Positions 13,306 to 18,967 of a DNA stretch of 22,086 nt are shown in pieces; position 1 is the stretch's first letter; the number at the start of each line of letters is the position of its first letter. The stretch is taken from contig JBBDQR010000134.1 of NCBI GenBank assembly GCA_040905885.1, forward strand, positions 1 to 22,086, written 5' to 3'. The position numbers and the translations under genes are program-made. The stretch is from JACVRU01 sp040905885 (GTDB taxonomy: Bacteria > Actinomycetota > Thermoleophilia > Gaiellales > Gaiellaceae). The notes under the pieces are model-generated. The model saw only the letters and a program-made list of their open reading frames with translations. It was not told the origin of the DNA and did not search any database.

Positions 13306-14369
13306 TCGATCCGCTCCAGGTACGCGTGGTGCGCCGTCACGAAGTCGGCGAGCGCGTCGCCGCCGAACTTCTCGCGGGCGGCCCGGGCGAGCTCGAAGGC
13401 GACGGCCGCCTCGGCGACGACCGCAAGCGCCTCGACCGCGGCGACGTCGCTGCGCTCCACGAGCGCCTCGGCCGGCTCGCCGGTCTCGAGGTCGACCGAG
13501 CGGAGCGGGCGCATCAGCGTCGGCAGAGGCTTCATTGCAGCGCGCACGACGACCTCCTCGCCGTTGGAGACGCCGGCCTCGATCCCGCCGGCGCGGTTCG
13601 TCTCGCGGTAGAGGCCGCGCTCGTCGCGCAGGATCTCGTCGTGGGCCTCGGAGCCCCGAAGCTCGGCCAGCGCGAAGCCGTCGCCGATCTCGACCCCCTT
13701 GACGGCCTGGATGCCCATCACGGCGGCGGCGAGCCTGGCGTCGAGCCGCTCCTCCTTTGTCCCGTAGGAGCCCAGCCCGGGCGGGACGCCCCGCGCCCGC
13801 ACCTCGACGATCCCGCCGACCGTGTCGCGCTCCGCCCGGGCCTCGTCGATACGCCGCTCCAGGTCATCGGTCGCGACGCGACCCTCGACCGAGATCCCGA
13901 TCGTCGCGAGGAGCGCCTTCGCGATCGAGCCGGCTGCCACCGCGGCCGCGGTGTGGCGGGCGCTGGCGTGCTCGAGCGCGTCGCGGACGTCCGCGAGGCC
14001 GAACTTGAGGGCCCCGGCGAGGTCGGCGTGGCCGGGGCGAGGCAGCGTCACCGGCTTCGTACCCTTGCCCGACGGCTCGCCCTCGGGAGGCCAGGGGCTC
14101 ATGCTCCAGGCCCAGTTCTCGTGGTCGCGGTTGCGAACGACGAGCGCGAGCGGCGTCCCGAGCGTGCGGCCGTGGCGGAGCCCGGCGAGCACCTCCACCT
14201 CGTCCGTCTCGATCTGCTGGCGCGGGCTGCGCCCGTAGCCCTGCTGCCGGCGTTTGAGGTCCGCGTCGATCGCGCCCCTGTCGAGCGTCAGCCCGGCCGG
14301 CAGCCCGGTGACGACAGCGACCAGCGCCGGGCCGTGCGACTCGCCCGCGATCACGAGCGTCAGGCTCAC
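13290..14369 (-). CDS. aroC: Chorismate synthase
   Basis: FMN-dependent removal of phosphate from EPSP to give chorismate, the last shared step to aromatic compounds. The 359 residues include AGESHGPALVAVVTGLPAG (8-26), RRQQGYGRSPRQQIETD (40-56), RPGHADLAGALKFG (about 111-124), the signature region ASARHTAAAVAAGSIAK (135-151) and RETNRAGGIEAGVSNGE. The signature usually has ASARET; His replaces Glu here. The GTG at 14369 gives the standard start. TAGGCT lies 6 bases upstream with no Shine-Dalgarno, so leaderless initiation is plausible. It is 14 bases downstream of the response regulator gene and overlaps the probable aroKB start. Confidence 0.96.
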   Translation of the reverse strand: MSLTLVIAGESHGPALVAVVTGLPAGLTLDRGAIDADLKRRQQGYGRSPRQQIETDEVEVLAGLRHGRTLGTPLALVVRNRDHENWAWSMSPWPPEGEPSGKGTKPVTLPRPGHADLAGALKFGLADVRDALEHASARHTAAAVAAGSIAKALLATIGISVEGRVATDDLERRIDEARAERDTVGGIVEVRARGVPPGLGSYGTKEERLDARLAAAVMGIQAVKGVEIGDGFALAELRGSEAHDEILRDERGLYRETNRAGGIEAGVSNGEEVVVRAAMKPLPTLMRPLRSVDLETGEPAEALVERSDVAAVEALAVVAEAAVAFELARAAREKFGGDALADFVTAHHAYLERIDWSPR

Positions 14370-14375
14370 GGCCGG

Positions 14376-14381
14376 AGCCTA
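14376..14381 (-). promoter_or_regulatory. Candidate -10 box for aroC
   Basis: TAGGCT on the minus strand, 6 bases before the aroC GTG, identical to the hexamer before the BCCP fusion gene. It lies in the 14-base gap after the response regulator stop and would let the aro block be transcribed independently of the regulator. Confidence 0.35.
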
Positions 14382-14383
14382 GA

Positions 14384-14998
14384 TCAGGCCACGGGGCTAA
14401 GCAGCTCGTCGCGGTATGCGAGCGCGACCGCCTGGGCCCGGCTGTGCACGCCGAGCTTTCCGAGGATGCGCTCGATGTGCGTGCCGACGGTCTTCGCGCT
14501 GATCACGAGCTCCGCGGCGATCTGCCGCTGGTCCAGCCCGTCGGCGAGCAGTCGGAGCACCTCGAGCTCCCGGCGGGTCAAGCTCTGGAGGGGCGCCGGG
14601 ACCGAGGGCTGCGCGCGGCGGAGGACGGCGCGGACGCGGGCGGCGAGCTCGTCCGGGTCGAACGGCTTCACGAGGTAGTCGTCGGCCCCGACGAGCAGCC
14701 CGGCGACGCGGTCGAACGACTCCGTCCGCTCGCCCGAGAGGAAGATCACGGGAACGCGCGGCTGGAGCTCGAGCAGCCGCCGGCAGAGCTCGTAGCCCGA
14801 GCTGACCGGCAGGTGGACGTCGAGGACCGCCAGCGAGAGCGGGCGGCCGGCGGCGACGTCGAGAGCCTCCTCCGCGGAGCCGGCCTCGACCGTGGCGAAC
14901 CCGGCCTCGTGCAACGCGGCGCCCACGGCTGCGCGGCAGCGGTCGTCGTCGTCGACGACGAGGATCACGGCCCCGCCGTTCGGTGCCCTCCCAGCCAT
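14384..14998 (-). CDS. Two-component response regulator, NarL/FixJ (LuxR HTH) family
   Basis: A 204-residue DNA-binding response regulator. The receiver domain is at about 10-127: acidic pocket DDDD (16-19), phosphoacceptor Asp60 (LAVLDVHLPVSSGYEL), and Lys111 in LVKPF. The LuxR-type helix-turn-helix is at about 139-200, with LTRRELEVLRLLADGLDQRQ and AKTVGTHIERILGKLGVHSR. I chose the ATG at 14998 because AGGAG lies just upstream of it; an in-frame GTG at 15010 would place that Shine-Dalgarno inside the gene. No sensor kinase is in the window. A sigma-70-like promoter lies upstream, and aroC follows 14 bases downstream, so partial co-transcription with the shikimate genes is possible. Confidence 0.92.
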   Translation of the reverse strand: MAGRAPNGGAVILVVDDDDRCRAAVGAALHEAGFATVEAGSAEEALDVAAGRPLSLAVLDVHLPVSSGYELCRRLLELQPRVPVIFLSGERTESFDRVAGLLVGADDYLVKPFDPDELAARVRAVLRRAQPSVPAPLQSLTRRELEVLRLLADGLDQRQIAAELVISAKTVGTHIERILGKLGVHSRAQAVALAYRDELLSPVA

Positions 14999-15025
14999 CG
15001 CTCTCCTCACTCGATCCCAAGACGC

Positions 15026-15054
15026 ATTGTGCGTCAGGTTTCTTCCGGGTTCAA
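15026..15054 (-). promoter_or_regulatory. Sigma-70-like promoter of the response regulator
   Basis: On the minus strand, -35 TTGAAC (15054-15049), a 17-base spacer, and -10 CACAAT (15031-15026), each 4 of 6 to consensus. It is followed by a leader of about 20 bases with an AGGAG ribosome-binding site before the ATG at 14998. Confidence 0.45.
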
Positions 15055-15062
15055 CCCTAGGG
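15055..15062. promoter_or_regulatory. CCCTAGGG palindrome, copy 1 (possible operator)
   Basis: Perfect 8-base palindrome directly upstream of the response regulator -35 box. The same palindrome recurs at 15142-15149 in the same divergent intergenic region, in both cases preceded by CAA and C residues. Confidence 0.3.
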
Positions 15063-15141
15063 CGACGACCGGACTGAAGTTCGGGTGACGGCCGTCTTCC
15101 ACCCGGCTCCCTCCCGCGCGAACGTCTGTCGGGTCACAAAC

Positions 15142-15149
15142 CCCTAGGG
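15142..15149. promoter_or_regulatory. CCCTAGGG palindrome, copy 2 (possible operator)
   Basis: Second copy of the palindrome, overlapping the Shine-Dalgarno (AGGGAGG) of the secreted protein gene. A bound protein here could block its translation start region or promoter. The copies are 87 bases apart, centre to centre. Confidence 0.3.
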
Positions 15150-15156
15150 AGGGCAC

Positions 15157-16401
15157 ATGAAGCGGCTCATCTTGCTGCTCGCTTTCGCGGCAGTACTCGT
15201 CGGCTTGCCGGGCACAGCCGGGGCAGCGGACGGCGACAACCTGAGGACGATCATCGCCGACCGCACGGGCACGGCGTGCGCGTCGTACAACGACGCGGGC
15301 GACCACTTCAGCGTCGGCGTGGGGATCGCCTTCGACGGCACGAACCTGCTGATCTCGTGCTACAGCGACAACACCGTCACCGCCGTCGACCCGGCGGACG
15401 GGAGCCAGGTCGGCATCCACAGCATCACGGGCGCGAGCTCGCTCGGCGCCCTCGCCTGGGACAACGGGCGCGGGCTCCTCTGGGCGTGCAGCGCCTTCAA
15501 CCAGGTCGGGACGATCGACCTCGCCACGAACGCCTTCACGTACGCGTTCACGATCGCGGGCTCGGGCGTCCTCGACAAGGGGTGCTTCGACGGGCTCGCA
15601 TACGACGGCGCGGACGACACGCTCTGGGCCAGCGGCGACGTCTCACGGACGGTCGAGCACTTCTCGATCACGGGGACGGAGCTGAGCAGCAACGACATCG
15701 GGCTCGGCGACTGCAACGGCGGCTACGCCTCCTCGGGCATCGCCGTCGGCGGGCCGCTGCTCTACCTGGCCAACAACGGCTGCGCGCAGATCTACCGGGC
15801 GCCAAAGGACTTCAGCTCCGAGAGCCTGTTCGCGACCTTCCCGGCGCGGCTCGAGGACCTGGAGTGCGACAACCTCACCTTCGCCTCCATCGGCAAGGAC
15901 GCGATCTGGTCGATCGACGCCTACGACAACATCCTCAACGCCTGGGAGATCCCGGCCGAGTCGTGCATCTTCGGCGGCGGCGGCGAGGAGCCCAACCCCG
16001 GCTTCGTGACCGGCGGCGGCAGCGTCTTCACGAGCTCGGGCGTGCGCGTCACGCACGGGTTCGAGCTGCATTGCACCGCCACCGACGAGCCGAATAGCCT
16101 CCAGGTCAACTGGGGCAAGGGGAACAAGTTCCACCTCACGGGCCTCACGTCGGCCTCGTGCTCGGACGACCCGGCGATCTCGCCGGAGCCGCCCGCCGCG
16201 AGCTTCGACACGCACCGCGGCTCGGGCACGGGCAAGTACAACGGCGTGCCCGGCGCAACCGCCGAGTGGACGATCACCGACGCCGGCGAGCCCGGCACCA
16301 GCGACACGATGACGCTGACGATCAGGGACGCCGCGAACGTCGTCGTCCTCACCGTCAGCGGCACGCTCAACAACGGCAATCACCAGGCGCACGACGGCTA
16401 A
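15157..16401 (+). CDS. Secreted beta-propeller-like protein with C-terminal GFVTGGG domain
   Basis: A 414-residue exported protein of unknown function. The signal peptide MKRLILLLAFAAVLVGLPGT is cut near residue 23 (AGA-AD). Residues of about 40-270 form repeating blade-like units (GVGIAFDGTNLLISCYSDN, GALAWDNGRGLLWACSAFNQ, FDGLAYDGADDTLWASGDVS), resembling NHL/YncE-type propellers. The Cys residues could form disulfides. After a Gly-rich linker comes GFVTGGGSVFTSSGVRVTHG and a beta-rich domain of about 130 residues, a tail seen on other secreted proteins of GC-rich bacteria. A strong Shine-Dalgarno (GGGAGG) precedes the ATG. It is divergent from the response regulator, which may control it. 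A clear terminator follows. Confidence 0.85.
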   Translation: MKRLILLLAFAAVLVGLPGTAGAADGDNLRTIIADRTGTACASYNDAGDHFSVGVGIAFDGTNLLISCYSDNTVTAVDPADGSQVGIHSITGASSLGALAWDNGRGLLWACSAFNQVGTIDLATNAFTYAFTIAGSGVLDKGCFDGLAYDGADDTLWASGDVSRTVEHFSITGTELSSNDIGLGDCNGGYASSGIAVGGPLLYLANNGCAQIYRAPKDFSSESLFATFPARLEDLECDNLTFASIGKDAIWSIDAYDNILNAWEIPAESCIFGGGGEEPNPGFVTGGGSVFTSSGVRVTHGFELHCTATDEPNSLQVNWGKGNKFHLTGLTSASCSDDPAISPEPPAASFDTHRGSGTGKYNGVPGATAEWTITDAGEPGTSDTMTLTIRDAANVVVLTVSGTLNNGNHQAHDG

Positions 16402-16423
16402 GACCGTCGCCGCCTCACAACCT

Positions 16424-16459
16424 CCGAAGGGCCCGGCGGAGCGGGCCCTTCGGCTTTCT
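16424..16459 (+). terminator. Intrinsic terminator of the secreted protein gene
   Basis: A 12-bp perfect stem, CCGAAGGGCCCG (16424-16435) with CGGGCCCTTCGG (16442-16453), loop GCGGAG, followed by CTTTCT. It lies 23 bases after the stop codon. It also abuts the aroE stop from the other side, but on the minus strand the following bases are not T-rich. Confidence 0.85.
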
Positions 16460-17138
16460 AGCCGCCGCCGAGCGCGGCCCGCATGACCTCGCGCGGCGCG
16501 GCGACGCCGGTCCAGAGCTCGAACGACACTGCGCCCTGCGCGACCAGCACCTCCAGGCCGCCGACGACGGTCGCGCCCGCCTCCCGCGCCGCCACCGCGG
16601 TGGCGGTCTCGGGATAGGGGAGGTCGACGAGCGTCTGGCCGGGCGTCAGCACCGCGAGGACCTCTTCCCGCTCCGACGTCGCGTTCACCACGAGGTCGGC
16701 ATCCGCCAGGTCGGGAGGCCACTCGCCACGGCGCGAGAAGACACGGGCGTGCGGAAGGGCGTGCAGGAACGCACGGGCCGAGCCTCCGTCGCCGAGGATC
16801 ACGGGCCGCTCCGCCCGCAGGCCGTCGAGGATCGCGGGATCGGTCGTGCGGCCCTCGATCCGGTCGCCGTGCACGAGGAGCGTGTTGACCGAGGGGGCGT
16901 CGGACTCGACGAGCGCGGCGGCGGCGAGCTTGTGCGGGGTGGTCACGTTCGCGCCCGCGAAGCCGAGCGCCACGAGCCCGCGGAGGGCCTCCTCGAGCCG
17001 GTCGGAGGGGACGTCGAGGGCCACGTACGCCCAGTCGAGCCCGCGCGCGGCGAAGGCGGCGTTCTGCATCCGCGGGGAGAGCGAGTGGGTGACGGGGTGG
17101 CCGATAAGGCCGACAAGCCGCGTCGTGGCAGTAATCAA
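16458..17138 (-). CDS. aroE: Shikimate dehydrogenase, short form
   Basis: NADP-dependent reduction of 3-dehydroshikimate to shikimate. Motifs: GLIGHPVTHSLSP (10-22, substrate-binding Ser pair), GANVTTPHK with catalytic Lys70, RTTD with Asp100 (the family usually has NTD), and a Rossmann loop ILGDGGSARAFLHAL (114-128, usually GAGG). VVNATS and VVGGLEVLVAQGAVSFELWTG give the C-terminal signature. At 226 residues it is shorter than the usual 270, with trimmed loops in the cofactor domain; it still looks complete. The start is TTG at 17138, ten bases after the mazF stop, with no good Shine-Dalgarno. Normally it would follow mltG directly; the toxin-antitoxin pair has come between them. Confidence 0.9.
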   Translation of the reverse strand: MITATTRLVGLIGHPVTHSLSPRMQNAAFAARGLDWAYVALDVPSDRLEEALRGLVALGFAGANVTTPHKLAAAALVESDAPSVNTLLVHGDRIEGRTTDPAILDGLRAERPVILGDGGSARAFLHALPHARVFSRRGEWPPDLADADLVVNATSEREEVLAVLTPGQTLVDLPYPETATAVAAREAGATVVGGLEVLVAQGAVSFELWTGVAAPREVMRAALGGG

Positions 17139-17148
17139 GCGCCCACAC

Positions 17149-17466
17149 TCAGAGACCGAACACCAGCGCCAAAGCCTCGTCGAGGTTGCGTAGCTCGCTG
17201 GCGCTCAGGCGTCCCGCGGATTCGCCCAGCCTGTCCGGGCTGACCGCCGTCGTCTGTTCGACGAGGACCCGCGTCTGCGTCCCGGCGAGGTCGATCGTCG
17301 GGCGGAACGACCGCGGAGGCGCCGACGTCGACGTAGGTGAGACGAGCACCGTGGAGAGGGCCAGGAGCTCATCGGCCTGAACGACGACGGCGCACCGCGC
17401 GCCGCCCTGCTCCGGCCGCCGAGCGCCTCGCGGTACGCGTAGACGAAAGACCTCCCCGCGGACCAT
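17149..17466 (-). CDS. MazF/PemK-family toxin (endoribonuclease)
   Basis: A 105-residue protein with the MazF pattern: MVRGEVFRLRVPRGAR, then GARCAVVVQADELLALSTVLVSPTSTS, FRPTIDLAGTQTRVLVEQTTAV and a C-terminal helix RLSASELRNLDEALALVFGL. MazF toxins are sequence-specific mRNA interferases held in check by a cognate antitoxin. The family's conserved Arg-Pro before the VVVQ strand is Arg-Cys here. The ATG at 17466 follows the antitoxin stop by six bases, so both are on one message. Cleavage specificity cannot be read from the sequence. Confidence 0.88.
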   Translation of the reverse strand: MVRGEVFRLRVPRGARRPEQGGARCAVVVQADELLALSTVLVSPTSTSAPPRSFRPTIDLAGTQTRVLVEQTTAVSPDRLGESAGRLSASELRNLDEALALVFGL

Positions 17467-17472
17467 GAGCCG

Positions 17473-17721
17473 CTAGGCCTCGGGCCAGGGCGCCGCCAGC
17501 GCGTCCATCTCTCGGCGCACGCGAAGGGCCTCGGCGAGATCCTCGGGGTCGGCAGCCGCGGCCTCCGCCTCCAGCCGCAACGCGCTCTTCCGCCGACGCC
17601 GCTCGGCCGCTTCGCTCAGCGCGAGACGAATCGCCTCGGAGTCGCTATGCCCCTCGTCGCGAAGGACGGCGAGATCCTGCTCGGCGGGGCTGTCGAGTCG
17701 AGCCTGCACGGTACGGGGCAC
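17473..17721 (-). CDS. MazE-type (ribbon-helix-helix) antitoxin
   Basis: An 82-residue protein from the GTG at 17721: PRTVQARLDSPAEQDLAVLR, then a helix GHSDSEAIRLALSEAAERRR typical of ribbon-helix-helix DNA-binding antitoxins. An acidic/Ala-rich C-terminal region follows and ends APWPEA, which would bind the toxin. A TTG at 17739 would add six residues, but it lies upstream of the likely -10 box TACGAT, so I prefer the GTG, placed six bases after that box (leaderless). Order antitoxin then toxin with a six-base gap is standard. It probably represses its own promoter through the palindrome at 17731-17749. Confidence 0.82.
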   Translation of the reverse strand: MPRTVQARLDSPAEQDLAVLRDEGHSDSEAIRLALSEAAERRRRKSALRLEAEAAAADPEDLAEALRVRREMDALAAPWPEA

Positions 17722-17727
17722 ACGGAG

Positions 17728-17749
17728 ATCGTACCACAAAATGTACTAC
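17728..17749 (-). promoter_or_regulatory. Toxin-antitoxin promoter and overlapping operator
   Basis: The -10 box TACGAT (17733-17728) ends six bases before the antitoxin GTG. It is overlapped by an imperfect palindrome, GTAGTACA-TTT-TGTGGTAC (17749-17731), whose arms match at 6 of 8 positions. This AT-richer spot in the 38-base gap after mltG fits autorepression by the antitoxin. Confidence 0.45.
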
Positions 17750-17759
17750 AGCACCGAGC

Positions 17760-18593
17760 TCAGCCGCAGAGGTAGCCGTACTCGCAGCGCTTGCGGAAGA
17801 ACTCCGCCTCGCTCGCGGTGAAGAAGTGCCGCCGGCTGTTCGGCCTGCGGAGGAAGTAGAGGTAGTCCTTCCGCGCCGGGTTCGCGGCCGCTTTGATCGA
17901 CGCGAGCCCCGGGTTCGCGATCGGCGTGGGCGGCAGTCCGGCCCGCTTGCGCGTGTTGTACGGGTTGTCGCTGTCGAGATGGGATTGCCGCAGCGACTCC
18001 GTCCCCGGCACCTTGAGCCCGTAGCGGATCGTCGCGTCGATCCCGAGCGGCATCCCCACCTTCAGCCGGTTGTAGATCACGGCCGCGATCAGCCGGCGCT
18101 CCGAGGCGACGGCGGCCTCCTTCTCGACCATCGAGGCGATGATCAGCACGTCGTACGGCGTCAGCTTCTTCGACTTCGCGTAGGCGAGGCCGACCTGCGA
18201 CCATGCGTGCTCGAACGCCGCGAGCTGCTTCTCGACGAGCTGCTTCGTGGTCGTCTTCGGCAGGAACTCGTAGAGCGCGGGGAACAGGAACCCCTCGAGC
18301 TGGCGCGGCCGGCCGTCCTCCGCGAACTCGCCCGGCAGCGCGTGGCGCCGCGTGAGCGCCAGGTAGCGCTTGGCCTCCAGCCTGGGCGTGACGCCGCGCC
18401 GCTCCTCGGCGATCTTGTTCACGGCCGTGATCCGGGCGGCCATCTGCTCGCGCGTGAAGCCTTCCGGGAAGACGATCCGGAGCGGCTCCGGCGGCGGGAC
18501 CGTCTCGGTCGTCGGCGGCGCGGCACCCGGATCACCGCTGCACGCGGTCAGCGCCGCCGCGGCGACCAGCGCCGCGACGAGCCGGATCTTCAC
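17760..18593 (-). CDS. mltG: Endolytic murein transglycosylase MltG, lipoprotein-like form
   Basis: MltG cuts nascent glycan strands and helps set their length. The 277 residues begin MKIRLVAALVAAAALTACSG, a signal peptide with a good lipobox (LTAC, Cys18) instead of the usual membrane anchor. A Pro-rich spacer and half of the LysM-like region follow (IVFPEGFTREQMAARI, 40-55), then the catalytic domain: EGFLFPALYEF (100-110), ASMVEKEA with catalytic Glu157, YNRLKVGMPLGIDATI (174-189), YNTRKRAGLPPTPIANPGLA (212-231) and HFFTASEAEF. It lacks about 60-80 N-terminal residues found in typical MltG. The GTG start overlaps the ruvX stop (GTGA). Confidence 0.92.
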   Translation of the reverse strand: MKIRLVAALVAAAALTACSGDPGAAPPTTETVPPPEPLRIVFPEGFTREQMAARITAVNKIAEERRGVTPRLEAKRYLALTRRHALPGEFAEDGRPRQLEGFLFPALYEFLPKTTTKQLVEKQLAAFEHAWSQVGLAYAKSKKLTPYDVLIIASMVEKEAAVASERRLIAAVIYNRLKVGMPLGIDATIRYGLKVPGTESLRQSHLDSDNPYNTRKRAGLPPTPIANPGLASIKAAANPARKDYLYFLRRPNSRRHFFTASEAEFFRKRCEYGYLCG

Positions 18594-18967
18594 GGGCCCT
18601 CCAGCCGTGCGAGGTAGGACTCGAGCAGATGCGCGGCCGCGCGCGCGTCCTCGGGGGCGCGCCCTCCTCCCCGCCCCGCGAGCGCCGTCGTGAAGCGCTC
18701 GTCGTACGTCTCGACGGGGACGTCGAGCACGGCGCGCAGCCGCCCGACGAAGCCCTCGGTGGAGCGCGCCTGCGCGCCCTTCTCGCCGCGCAGCGTCAGG
18801 GGCAGGCCCACCACCACGAGGTCGACGCTCTCCTCCCTGACGAGCTCCGCCACTCGCTCGACCACGTCCCCGGACACGACGGTCAGCGGACGGGCGAGCG
18901 TGCCGGTCGCGTCGGAGACGGCGACGCCGGTGCGAGCGGCGCCGTAGTCCAGTGCGAGCACCTTCAC
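18590..18967 (-). CDS. ruvX: RuvX/YqgF family putative Holliday junction resolvase
   Basis: RNase H-fold nuclease family (YqgF); members act in 16S rRNA 5'-end processing and are proposed to resolve Holliday junctions. The 125 residues include MKVLALDYGAARTGVAVSD with Asp7, DLVVVGLPLTLRGEKGAQA (49-67), TYDERFTT (88-94) and DARAAAHLLESYL with Asp107, so the acidic active-site residues are in place. The segment before Asp107 (GRGGGRAPE) is short and Gly-rich. The GTG start overlaps the alaS stop (GTGA), and its own stop overlaps mltG in the same manner. The alaS-ruvX-mltG order is widespread in Gram-positives and supports the call. Confidence 0.93.
   Translation of the reverse strand: MKVLALDYGAARTGVAVSDATGTLARPLTVVSGDVVERVAELVREESVDLVVVGLPLTLRGEKGAQARSTEGFVGRLRAVLDVPVETYDERFTTALAGRGGGRAPEDARAAAHLLESYLARLEGP

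Noticed and set aside
17149..17739. Insertion sequence or phage origin for the toxin-antitoxin pair
   Set aside because: No transposase, terminal inverted repeats, target-site duplication or integrase was seen around it.
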